From the NCBI GenBank assembly GCA_003971905.1, contig RSEE01000026.1, forward strand, positions 186,001-250,000: 64,000 nucleotides of DNA. The letters are read 5' to 3'. The position numbers were made by a program, and so were the translations under genes. Positions 45,775 through 56,855 of the stretch are shown piece by piece (positions within the stretch are counted from its first letter, which is position 1; each line of letters starts with the position of its first letter). This DNA comes from Moniliella sp. 'wahieum'. Taxonomy: Eukaryota; Basidiomycota; Moniliellomycetes; Moniliellales; Moniliellaceae. The notes under the pieces were generated by a model. That model was not told the DNA's origin. It was given only the letters and a program-made list of their open reading frames with translations, and made no database searches.

Positions 45775-48700
45775 AGAATTGAAACGTGACAAGAGTTCAT
45801 TAATATTTCCCCGTGCTCCTGTTGTCGATTTCTGATCGCGTTGATTGACTCTTTTTTATCTCTGTCTTCTTCTCACTTCACAACTCTCATAACATTTACA
45901 GAGCTCAAGACAGGACGAAGATCGTCCGGCTCGCCTCTCACCGCATGGAAGCGCAGCAGGTGGCAAATATTGGACTCAGTAATGTACCGTAAGACAGTAG
46001 AAGGCGTCGAAAGATAATGCTGTCAAACTGTTGTGTGTTTCTGTGTGCAGTGCTGGACACATGTCTCTCTCCAGCACAGCTGACGCACCTTTTTGTATAA
46101 TACCAGAGCTACACATTCCTGGCAACAAAATCGTCATATTGCCCATGCAGGTGCCCAAGTCCTTTTGGGCACCTCCTCCTAATCAAGTCCCGGTCCTCTG
46201 TGTTCAAAACACTTGCGCAAGTCGAGGGCCACAGAGGCCCAAACTTCTTCAAAGCCGGCTGCACTGCAACTTGGAAAAGGAAAAGAATGGAGCAAGTGGG
46301 TCTCCCTATACGCCTTCCTTCTGCCAACAGGACGCCTTTTTTCTCCTTAAGTTCCCATCATCCGAAAAAGCCCAAACTTGAGTGGGAGGGCACCACATGC
46401 ATCCACCGTCCTCAAACAAGGTGTGTGGGTTGGAAGCGACGGAGCGGGGTGCCAGTATGGATGGAGCAACGTATTACACGTTTTTGTCGCCTGTGAGTGG
46501 GGGGGAAGGGGAACAAGGGCGACACTTCCTTCTCGGGGGGTCAAGGGGGACTAAATACTCTATTGAAGCGCTGCGCATTCGAGGCTATACACCATTCTTC
46601 CCTATGTTTGTCATGACGACCCCTGGGTATTAGTTATGCCAACACGTAAGTTCCCAAAAGGATAAGTTTGAGTCCTGCAAGGAATTTACTCAAGAGTCTC
46701 AAAGTGGAGACGGTTCATCGAGGCTCACTGCATGTCACCCTGCGCTTATTCGTATCCACTTGCGCTACATCCAGTTTGGAAGCGAATGGCGGGTGTCATA
46801 GGGTCAAAGCCCGGTGCCAACACCATATTAGCCTTCGCTTGCTTAGGTTGGCACAAGCAACACACGCCAGTAATGTGATCTATGAGCCTCGCAGGCGCAG
46901 CGTTTCTTTGTTGTTGTTCCTGTCTTTTATACTATAAGCGTTACAAAAAAGCTATGAACACAGAAGTTTTGATGACACAAAGAATACCCGGAGTAATATA
47001 CCCTCGTGACGTTTTCATTGTCGGGAGGAATGAGGGGTCTTGGGACGGTCTCTGTCAGTGATTCTTGACGCAGCCAATGCAGCTCCTTTTCCCTCGGCGT
47101 TCCAGAGTTGTGCGGACCTCTACTTCATGTACCACACTCCTACCCGATTGTACCCCTCCCTCGTCCCACAAAATGATCTATATATGCTTCTGGGATATAT
47201 CTACATGTAAAGCTTCTATATTCTCTCGCATCACACCGTTTCTTACCTAGTTCGTATGCTTGATCATATCCCCTCGCCACTTTTCCTTTCTTCCTTCACA
47301 AACCGTCAAATTGCGAAAAGGCGTTGGTCGGGCCGGAGGTAAGCAACCCCGAAGAAACGTTGCTGTGTGGGCAGCCTATATGCTCATCGGTGTTTAGTTT
47401 TCCTTCCCTGGTCTTTCCAGTCCGCCTCTCTGGATAGGAACTATATACATGGTCAAAAAGCTACAGAATCGCAATGTAACGGTGCCGTTCTTTTGCATGC
47501 CTATATGGGATGGATATCCCACAAAGGTGGGGTTTTCATGCCTCTTCTCGAACTTGACGAGTAGATATTGAGTGTGTTCGTACCTGTCGCGGACGAAGAC
47601 GGGACCACGACATGTCCGCTTTTGTGGGCCTACGCGTCGTCCTTGTCTTTTTCCTCTCCCTCCGAACCGTGGCCGATCAGCAGGCTAGTACCCCTTCCCA
47701 GTTCGGGAACCAAACCGAGCTCGCTCTCAACCCCAACATTCTTGTGTCCGATGTCTAAATGATAGTCGTCGACTCTACACAGGTCCAGGGCGACGAGACA
47801 GTCGCACCTTTTGCTTGTTTATATTTTCTTCCTTCTCACATTTTGTCTCCCCACACTGATGGGGACGGAGCGCAGCTGTTCCTTTTGTTTTCTTGTTTTC
47901 CGTCGGATAACAGTCCCCCTAGTGGTTGCGACTACTTCCCAATCCCTTATTTTTTCCTTTCTCCCCCTCTATTGCACTGTTTCCACTTTGCCTCTGCCTG
48001 TATTACGCAATAATCGTGGTTGTGGTGCCTCGCCAGGCTTTGTAAATACATATTGTAGAGAGGCAACTCTTTCTCAACCGCTCTTGCAGGTTCCCTTCTG
48101 CTCTCCACCGTTTTCTCTTCTCAGAGGTACCCCTCTCTCAGGTCCGGTTTATCAGCCGCCAAGTTCCTGGCTCTCCGTAGTGCAGCTCTCCCATCAATCC
48201 CTATTAGGCTCCCCAGATCTTTCAATCCATGCTTCAGTCTCCGCTCCCGCTTTGATCTTAGCCAGGACAGTTTGTTCTCCTCCGCCTCTCTCTTCCTCAC
48301 CTTGAGTCCCAGGGGTTTCAGACATGTAACTGGCAGTGTCCAACTGCCGTTGCCTATGTATATACGAATCTTTGCTACAGAAACAGCCGCTTCTCCTATA
48401 CGCTGATCACAGAGGTGTCTTCTTATCCCTGACCCCGCTCGGAGCCACCAACAAACCCACAAAAGTACGATCATCGCGTCGTCAGTCGACCCTTCCGCGA
48501 CCTCCAAGGGACTTTACTCCTGAATTCCGCTAGCGCCCCCCCCCCCTCAAGTTGGGACCTGCCCTTGACAGCATCTCAGTTTTACACCCGTGTGGCCAAG
48601 ACCTGTTTGAATCCTCCAGCGTTTTCACGCTTCAACATCCTCACAGCGTGCACACCACCAACACGTACGGCAATGTATGTCTTGTATTAAGGCTGAAACC

Positions 48701-49264
48701 CTGTCTGGGTCTTTGCTCTTCACACTCCTCCTGCTCTTTTTCATCGCCCTTTTGATATATATCCTGTGTCCACACGGATGCTTCTGCGGATGCTTTGGTG
48801 ATGCGCCTGCGTGCGCATCGATGTTCACAGTATAACGTACCACCGCACCCAGGAACCGTTTTCCCTTTGGTTTTTGACGACGCGAGGATACTATGCCACC
48901 AAGAGAGCGGGCAAGATGGTGGGGATCCGGAAGGAATTAATTACTGAGTCTCAATGGAGGGTGGTTGGTTACCGGTTATGGCACTAGTATACTGCTACCC
49001 ATCTCTGTCTGCGTGGCACCTCAATATCAGGAAACATGCTACACGCGGATCGAGGTTATAGCAGCTCTCTGAGGTTATATTGGGCCTATTTTTGACGCTT
49101 TTGAAGCTTGACCTTCCGTTAAACTAGGCGTAATGAGTGGGGGCTCAGGTAAGACTCCGACTCCGAAGAGAGAGGAGAGACCAGGCTATATCACAGCAGA
49201 GGCTACCCAAAGAAGAGGGGAGGGCACCGACTGGTCATCGAGGTCATCCACATCGGCCGGCAAC

Positions 49265-49306
49265 CTTCAACCTTCAAGCTTCAAGCTTCAAGCTTCACTA
49301 GTCACT
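49265..49306. repeat. six CTTCAAG-type heptamers
   Basis: CTTCAAC, then CTTCAAG three times, CTTCACT and AGTCACT in one 7-bp phase; AAGCTT palindromes recur every 7 bp. The unit drifts towards the ACTAGT-type unit that follows. Confidence 0.85.
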
Positions 49307-49522
49307 AGCTTCAAGGTCAAGCTGTTAAGAGTTAAGATCTAAGACGATCAAGCTTGTTCAAGCTATTGCTATAGGCGCAACAAGCTACAAGCTTCAAGTT
49401 TTCAACCTAGCTTCACATGTCACATGTGCTTTTCACGCGCCTCTCGCTTTGCAAACGTTGCTTTTTACAGTCACCAATACGAGTCGCTAGTCATTAGCTA
49501 GTCACTTGCTTCGACGCGTTCT

Positions 49523-49557
49523 GGCATGTGGCATGTGGCACGTCCACGTATCACGTG
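49523..49557. repeat. five CATGTGG/CACGT heptamers
   Basis: GGCATGT twice, GGCACGT, CCACGTA and TCACGTG in one phase. A second run of ACATGT heptamers follows at about 49573-49593. Confidence 0.8.
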
Positions 49558-50822
49558 GGTGACATTCGACCGTCACATGTGACATGTGACAGCACCTGAC
49601 AAGGGACAAGGCCTCCACAGTGACGCCGTGACGTAGCGACGTGACGCGTATCCGCGTACGCGCGCGTTGGTGTGGTATGTGGCAGGGAGAAGGGCACCAC
49701 TACCAATGGCGGAGATCGGTATGGCCGTGCGGATGCCAACGCGCCAACGATCGACCAGGCATCGTGATGCAGATGCATGACCATCATGATGCATGACCAT
49801 CGGTGGTCGATGAGGCAATGAGGCGATGAGGTATTGCATATTGAAGCAGCGCTGAGCCGCCGAGCCGCAAAGCGCGAAGCTTGTGAAGCGTGATGCATGT
49901 CACGCTTGAACGCGGCTAGGCGCCAGGCTGGAGGCAGTGTGCCAGCGAATATCCAAGATCTCAGATCGAGGGCGCCTTGCCTTGTCAGCATGTCAGCCCC
50001 TCAGCGCCGCAGCGCCTGAGCGCCTCAGTTCGGAGATTTGCTATTCGGACCCGTCAGCGCGTCAGCGCGCCAGGCCGGCTCGGCGTCACGCGTCACGCCG
50101 TCACGGGGTCAACGGATGCTAGTTGGCATGTGTCCTCCCGTTTCCTGCCAAAAGTAACTGGCCTGTCCATGTAGTTAGTCGATGAGTCACTCTGACATGC
50201 ATGATGCATGACATAGGTATCGAGAGGAAGAAGCGATTCGGTTTATTACGGTGGTGATTTCGATAGCCTTTTCGGCCCCGGTCAGGCGTTCAGGCCGGTC
50301 ACTAGAAGCCACTTGTTACAGCTACTACTACAGTTGAACCCCATACCAGACACCAAGGGATATAGCATTCCATGTAGTACAGAGGCAGCGAGCCACAAGC
50401 ATCCCTCCAGCGACCTGAGCTCAGGCGCTCAAGTTGGGGCACCCCAGGATGCATTGCAACCTCAGTTTGGCTCAGGACAACCGACGCGGTTCCCATCCAA
50501 CCTGCACAAACTGCTGTAAGAGATGTGACGCATGTGACGGGCGAAGCAGATGGGATGGCGCAGAGCGCAGACAGCGTGCCAAGGAAAGGGAAGGGGTATG
50601 ATGGCCTGCACCCTGAGTGGAAGGGGGGGGGGGGCAAGCGCAGAAGAAAGGATGACTCGAATGACACCAGCAGACAAAGAGAGATGATGCAGACCCGTTC
50701 AATTTCGGGCCAACGCCCCCGTTCTTGGGTAGGTTAAAGCCCAAGTCGGGGGCGCAGCTATGCACTTGAGAGAAGGAGCCGAGAAAAGAAAGTGGAAAGC
50801 AAAAGTGAACTGTGCTTCTCCG

Positions 50823-52694
50823 CTAAGGAAGAGGAAAGCCCAAAGTGGGACCAATGTCCGCCTCAACCGCCCTTCGCTTCAACGGGGGTTGTTGGCCTGC
50901 TGGGCCGGGCGCCCCGGTAAGTTGGAGGTTGGCATAGTGGTTGGCTTGAGAGGGTGGTTGCATCGCGACGGGGAGACGGGGGCGCTGATCCGATGGGACC
51001 GAAAACGGTTGAGAAGGGAATAGGTTTTCGTGTTCCATAGAAGAAGGACGGTACATAAATGAGGGCGCTTGGTGTGGTGGAAGGCCCGCCGGGCGGTTGA
51101 AGAGCATACCGCTGCTCCCGCTAGACATGGTCTGGGATATGCTCGGGGCAGTAACGGGTCGTTGAAGGGCCACCATGGCTGGATTGTGCGTGGGCTGGGG
51201 ACCGGAGGCCAAGGGGGGAAGAGCATGCGCAAAGATTGGGGGTGGCTCGGAGGAGGGAAAGTGTTGGTCCAAAGTTGAGGAGGCACGATAAGCAGGCAGA
51301 GCAGGCACAGGAACCACATTGGCCAGATTCGTGTGTTCCACCACTTGAGACAGAGTCGTACGCAGTTGCGAGACAAAAGACCACAGCACCGCGGTTTCTG
51401 CCTGACTCGCCGCTAGCGCCTCGGACATGCTCGACAATTGAGATTGGACATGAGCATAGGAGACGCTAATGTCGTTTTGAAGGTCCCTTGTCGCCTCGTA
51501 CCTCACGCTCTCCGTATCCAGTGTCCGTCGTCGAATTGTTTCCAACAAATCCGTGCGCCCACGGCGAAAGGAGGCATGGCTAAACTCCCACGTCTGCGGC
51601 TGGCCGGAAGCGCGCGCAGCGCGATGGGATTTGTTGACTTTGTAGAACCCATACCTGGGAGACATCATCGAGTCAGCACCCACCCACCAAGACCAAACTA
51701 GCCGAGCAGTTGATGAGGAGACGTACATGTTAAGTTGACGAATGAAGGAACTGAAGTTGTTGTGCTTAAAGTGTTTCCCCAATACCCTAGCACAGAACGC
51801 GTCCACATCGGATATGATCACACTGTTGCCCGCAGGGCTCCAGGAAATGGTATCTTGACAGTCCGGGTCTTCGACCATTCGATGCAACTTAAACACAAAC
51901 CGTGTCTTCCGGTCCCCATCGCCCCCGCACAGCTCGCCTGGGTTGTCGTCCATACTGGCTCCAGATGGATCGGAATGCGCGGGAGCTGGCGCAGGGACAG
52001 GCGCGGTCGAAGGCCGTTGGGAGGTGGTGAGAGGACGGTACTCTGCCGTGCGAGGGGCCAAAGCAGCAAGGGCAGCAGGACCGGAGGGCACACCACGAGA
52101 GTCGGCGTCCTGCCACGTCAGGCCGTGGGAGGCACCGTGGCCCGCCGACCCCGGGCGAGCTGAAGGGAGAGCTCCAAACATGTCGCGTGCAGGGGATGTG
52201 GTGGTCCTTTGGCCGGATGCGGATGCAGGCAATGGTTGCGGAGGTGGTGCGGATGGGGTGTACTCATCCGCGGGCTGGAAGGAGGAATGGTAAGGGATCT
52301 CCAGGGCGGTATAGCCAAACAAAAGACTGTTGGCAGAGGGTGACGGGGGCGAGGTTTCCAAGGTGGCACCGGTAGCGCGGGGCTGGGGCTGGGGCGCAAA
52401 GCCAGTGGCGGCGGCGGGCACGGCGGGCAGGGACTGTGACGACTCGGTGGTGGCAGGAGGCGGAGCGCCAGGAAGAGAGCTGGCATGGAGTAGTGGTGGT
52501 GGGACAGCATCGCGAGCGGGAGACTGCGACAGCCAGGAGGAACGGGGGCAGATAGCGCTCGGGAGAGACTCAGCGCGCGGCGGAGCAAGAGAGAGGTGGT
52601 TGTGCGAAGGAGGGGCGGTGGTGGTGGCTGAGAAAGCAGGGTAGCCAGGAGAAGACACGGCAGGGGCTGCCGATGGCGGACGAGGCGGAAGCAA
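50823..52694 (-). CDS. HSF-domain transcription factor
   Basis: Nuclear regulator with a heat-shock-factor DNA-binding domain: RFVFKLHRMVEDPDCQDTIS, WSPAGNSVIISD, then GKHFKHNNFSSFIRQLNM. An intron at 51655-51726 (GTACGT...CCCAG) restores NMYGFYKVNKSHRA, completing the HSF signature. A helical region (SYAHVQSQLSSMSEALAASQ) fits the oligomerisation coiled coil. The C-terminus is Pro/Ser-rich and ends ADIGPTLGFPLP with the stop at 50823. Unlike its neighbours the frame is open throughout. The N-terminal start is unresolved: an in-frame stop lies just upstream of 52694, yet the first in-frame ATG is at 52181, well inside Pro/Ala-rich sequence with coding character; a frameshift or upstream exon is likely. 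It could be Hsf1-, Sfl1- or Skn7-like; no receiver domain is seen, which argues against Skn7. Confidence 0.88.
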   Translation of the reverse strand: MLPPRPPSAAPAVSSPGYPAFSATTTAPPSHNHLSLAPPRAESLPSAICPRSSWLSQSPARDAVPPPLLHASSLPGAPPPATTESSQSLPAVPAAATGFAPQPQPRATGATLETSPPSPSANSLLFGYTALEIPYHSSFQPADEYTPSAPPPQPLPASASGQRTTTSPARDMFGALPSARPGSAGHGASHGLTWQDADSRGVPSGPAALAALAPRTAEYRPLTTSQRPSTAPVPAPAPAHSDPSGASMDDNPGELCGGDGDRKTRFVFKLHRMVEDPDCQDTISWSPAGNSVIISDVDAFCARVLGKHFKHNNFSSFIRQLNMYVSSSTARLVWSWWVGADSMMSPRYGFYKVNKSHRAARASGQPQTWEFSHASFRRGRTDLLETIRRRTLDTESVRYEATRDLQNDISVSYAHVQSQLSSMSEALAASQAETAVLWSFVSQLRTTLSQVVEHTNLANVVPVPALPAYRASSTLDQHFPSSEPPPIFAHALPPLASGPQPTHNPAMVALQRPVTAPSISQTMSSGSSGMLFNRPAGLPPHQAPSFMYRPSSMEHENLFPSQPFSVPSDQRPRLPVAMQPPSQANHYANLQLTGAPGPAGQQPPLKRRAVEADIGPTLGFPLP

Positions 52695-53321
52695 AGCTAC
52701 TAGCGGGGAAGCCGACTGTCAGATCTGAGTCTCAGATCTCAGCGACGCAAGCCAAGGATTAATTAGGCTTGCCGCGTACCGATTGCCGCTTGGGCTTAGG
52801 GTCTAGGCCCGTCTAGGCCCCGGCTATCCTGCGGAAGCAGCCTGCGTCGGCGCGGCCTAATGCACGTATGCGCCCAAGCAAACCCAAGCTAGCCATACTG
52901 TGATTGGAACGGGGTTCGGCTGAGGCTATCGGCCAGCACTGGGCTGCTGCCCGGCGCTGGTGCCGGTGAAATGTCATCGGGTGAAGCAGGGTGGACCAGG
53001 GTGCTGGGGTGCGAGAGAGTCGACATGCGATGGCGTTTTTGCCTGCGTATGCAGACCGGGTGTGTGTGAACAGGTGCCGACGGAGTGTACAGGGGCGCGA
53101 GTGCGCTCGCAGCAGGACGGGCCAGGACGGACCACTGGCGGACGCGGGAATGGGAATGGGCGCGGCGTCTGCGTGCGCTGGGGTGCCCAGCAGGAGCGCG
53201 CCCGAAACCGAGGGAGGAGACTGCTGCAGAGCGTAATATTTCACATCAATCCTTTCGTCCAGCAGTGCCGCGCTGCAGCGCCCCGTGGAAGGCTTGCTCG
53301 GGCCAGATGACATGATACGTT

Positions 53322-53335
53322 CATGCATCATGCAT
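53322..53335. repeat. CATGCAT heptamer pair
   Basis: Two adjacent CATGCAT units followed by GCATCG; ATGCAT palindromes 7 bp apart. Confidence 0.7.
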
Positions 53336-54263
53336 GCATCGACCACGCCCAGCCAGCCACGCCACAGGCGCAGCAGGTGCCACGTGCAACCCCGTGCAGC
53401 GCAGGGCGCCAGGGCACACCAGCTCACCGGTCGCTCAGCGGTAATCGGTTACCAGTATCCGGTAACCAGGACGACATTGGACGAAAGCGGACTAATGATG
53501 CATGACGCGTGACGCATGTGCATGATTCCTGATTGCGGGCACAGGCCTAGTCTCGCGCACCAACACTGGTCTGCCGCCAATGCAAGTCGACAGCCTAGCA
53601 TTGATGAATTTGATGCACCTGCCGCAATCACGCACTGGTGCAGTGCGTACTGAGTACTGAGTCTCAGTGATCGAGCGCAACTGATCTCAGTGTGTTGAAA
53701 CGTTGGTACACTCGTACTCGCTGAACTCATGCATGATGGTCCGACTGGCAGTCTGGGCGACTCGGCGCGCGCGGGAAGGTTGAAGCGCGCAGGATAGCGA
53801 AGGAGATCGGCCGTAGCAACGCCGCAGCCTGCGGTAGCTTGCATCCCACCCCCCCCTCCCCTGCAGCCTGCTTTGCCATTAACCACCAGTCATTACGTAA
53901 CTACATAACGCGTAACCGATAACCTAGGGTCTATGCCTAAACGTAGTCCCTCCCGCTTTCTCAGCGCGCTGAGCCGCTGTACGTTCAGCTGAACGTACTG
54001 AACCCTCAGCGCTCACTGAACTCGGTCGGTGGCCGCCCGGGGGGTAGGAGCAGGGCGGAGCTGACGCGCTGACGGAGCAACGTTGAGCTTGAGGCGTTGA
54101 ACGTGTTGAACGTTAGCCAAGGCCTCAGGCCCTTTCTTAAGACCAGGATGCACAGCTCCACAGTCACCGGTCACGCGGGTCGCGCGTTCACGCGTCACGT
54201 TCAGAAGGTAACCGGTAAGAGGTAAGAGGTAAGACAGCGCTTGAAGCTTGAAGCATTATACAT

Positions 54264-54284
54264 TAGGCCTTAGGCCTTAGGCCC
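54264..54284. repeat. three TAGGCCT heptamers
   Basis: TAGGCCT twice, then TAGGCCC, preceded by GCTTGAA twice (54239-54252 region) and AGGTAAG-type units (about 54205-54232). Several different heptamer families follow one another within about 100 bases. Confidence 0.8.
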
Positions 54285-56855
54285 AAGCGTCTAAGCGCTA
54301 AGCCTTACTAGGCCTTAGGCCTTCAAAATTTAAGAAAGGCCTGACATATATCGCGCTGTATCTGCTGTATCTCAGACGCTCTATCAGGCCTGGGCCTCAC
54401 GACTCAGGCTGAGCACTCAGGCTGAGTACGCTGAGTGAGCACGTTAAGCGTTAAACTTAACGCTGAGCCGCTGAGCTTCCGCGCTGAGCCGGCCCGACCC
54501 CTCCAACGTGTGGAAACCTGACACAGCGCGCACCTACTTCTGACATGGGTATGCTATAAGAACCCGTTGGCATTTTTTCACGCTGTATACCGTTCTCTCG
54601 CCTCGACAGGACGTACTCCCATCACATTTTTGTGCGATGGACGAGCGTCCACAGGCGTCCACACCCTGTGTTCCATGCTGAGCAAGTGTGTATAATAGCG
54701 CCGCACAAGCCGAATGCAAATGAGAAAGACACTCCAGTCTCTACTGCTACTAGACTACTAGTATACAAACACCGCGGAGAATGCACGGGAGAGATTGAGA
54801 AGGAGTATCGAGTATAAATCAAGCAGGGGGGGGGATACAGCTGGCGCTGGGGCACGTATACAAATGGTGTTGCCACAAAAGAAGAAATCCGTTAGGATGT
54901 ATGTAATAGGTCAAAGCCAGTGACTGAAGAAACCTATAACTAACCACACCTTTTGCGATACAGGTTCGTGTCGAAACCAGCATCTCCCACAGCTGTGAAC
55001 AGCCTCCGAGCCCCCGTATGTGTGGGGTGATGGTGTGTGTGAGTGGGGGGGAAGAGAATAGTATATCGACCACAGGACTGCATGGACGGGTTACCCTTAC
55101 GCGTAGCTCACACAACGTTTGTGAGCAGCTTCCAATTCGGTCAGCGTATTGGCAACACAACTCTCATTCATTGCCCCCCCCCCCAATACGCTCCTCTCTC
55201 ATGATACGGGTACAGAGTGTAACGGGGTTACTGGCTTTCCAGGCCGAGACCTTCCCTGCCCATCGCAAACAAGACTCTTCACGGAGGACTGAACGCGTTT
55301 CTGATGCAAAGTCCAAGGAACACTGGCGTGATCGTACGAGGGTCGCGAGTAGTGCTTTGCTGTTCGGCGGGCAGAGCCAGGCGGCGTCCGCAGGGGGAGG
55401 TTGCACCTTAAGGGCCGGACGAGAAAGCGGGGAGCTTCGATGGGCGAGGGAGGGCAAACGAGCGGATCGGGAAGATGATTCTGCTACAGTGGAGTTCGAC
55501 TAGAAGAAGGGTGAGGGGAAAAGAGAATGATGGGCGGCTTGGGCCAATACAATTGGATCAAAGAACAGGCGGGTTTTATATAAGAGAAAGGGAACAAAGG
55601 AAAGACCAACAGGTCTACAGCGGAGAGAGAGGAGAAACGAAAAGTCAAGGGAAAGAAGTGAGGACCAAGCACGAGAGGCACGAGGTGAGAGACGAGGTGA
55701 GGGTCAAGGGCAAAGCGGACCCGAGACGAGAAACTAGGCGAGAAATTGAGTCGAAAGCATGTGTATAGTGTTTTGGATTTTTAGACGAGCGCGAGCGGAG
55801 AAGAGACGATTGTTGTGGGTTTTGTAGATAGGCCAATGAGAATCCGAGTCACGAAAGCGAAAGATAGAGAACTTGAGTAGTGATAGGGAGGGAAGCCAAG
55901 AAGGAGCGACGATAAGGGGGTGGAGGTGTTGGCGGTACAACGCGAATTAATCGTCGCCGCGTGACAGTAACCTGACGAAGAGAATAGGCATTTATATAGT
56001 GCAAACATCATCCGACTATATGACGACTACCATTTGCTTTCTCTTCACCGCCAACACACCATGAGACTGAGATGTGACGCACCTGGGGGAGACCGTTCTG
56101 ACGAGAGAGGAGGCCACAATGCACCATATTCACCACTTACTAGAACATGTTTTTGGGCTGGCTGGGTATTTTTACCCGGGCCTCTCGCTTTGCATTTACT
56201 GTATTGTAAGAGTCCTGTGTTTCTGGACAAAAGGGGAACAAAGGTGAGGGCCATATGCAACAACTTCTATAACCTCCGTACCGCCGCACACTACAAGCGC
56301 TCTGTTGGCCATCACTCACCCTAACTATGTCCCAATCTCTCACAATGGCAGTCGCTTGCTTCGCGTGTAGGTTCCGGCACCGTCAGTGCAAAGGTAATTC
56401 TGGCGTAGTATCTATTGTTTTTTCTGTAAACAGACGGAGGAACCACCTCTATTATACCCCCGAACCCTCTACGGTTGCAAGTTGCGCCGTCAACGCCCCT
56501 CACGGGAGCGGCCCCCAGTGTCACTTTCACTCAAGAGTTCCAAAGAAGGCACTGTGTGTATTGATTCGCCACCTTGAGTTTGAGGACCGAGCTGGGCTTG
56601 GTTACTGATGAGCAAAAAGCCTAACTGTCTATATGCCAGATTCTCATCGGACGATCCAGGCGAGTGCGCACCCACCGCGAGTCGTTCGGAGGGCACTTAC
56701 GGGTATTGCACGACTTTGAGGCTAACGACGGGAAGGGAGCCATGATCATCTGCAAAGCCGATGGAGGGGCGTTGATATGCAGATATATTTTGAATACCAT
56801 TAAGCAAAACACGATTGAAGCGGCAGGGGTCCAAGCCGAACCAACCAAGGCTCCG

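Larger units (their letters stand above)
45599..50822. other. 5.2-kb gene-poor region
   Basis: No open frame here resembles a known family, and all are short with poor coding character. 45.6-46.0 kb is the promoter side of the Mpv17-family gene, with an ACGCGT array at 45758. 46.0-48.9 kb is less GC-rich, with long pyrimidine-rich stretches on the plus strand (47.1-48.8 kb). 49.2-50.2 kb is packed with heptamer arrays. 50.2-50.8 kb flanks the HSF gene 3' end. A non-coding RNA gene or regulatory domain is possible but nothing shows it directly. Confidence 0.5.
52695..56855. other. 4.2-kb gene-poor region
   Basis: This runs from the HSF gene 5' side to the PPT1 3' end. 52.7-54.5 kb is full of heptamer arrays and palindromic hexamers (ATGCAT, AGGCCT, AACGTT, AGCGCT). 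55.4-55.8 kb is strongly purine-rich on the plus strand. A possible short coding region at 56326-56590 is discussed under findings. No confident gene was found. Confidence 0.45.

Noticed and set aside
48121-48507. Minus-strand frame rich in Lys/Arg/Glu
   Set aside because: It is the reverse reading of a pyrimidine-rich block, which produces charged residues by composition; no family similarity seen.
49551-49991. 146-codon minus-strand frame
   Set aside because: It runs across heptamer arrays and ATGCAT palindromes, giving repetitive His/Met/Ser residues by composition.
52813-53427. 204-codon minus-strand frame upstream of the HSF gene
   Set aside because: Composition looks random (many Cys, His, Arg), it overlaps heptamer-type palindromes, and no motif is recognisable.
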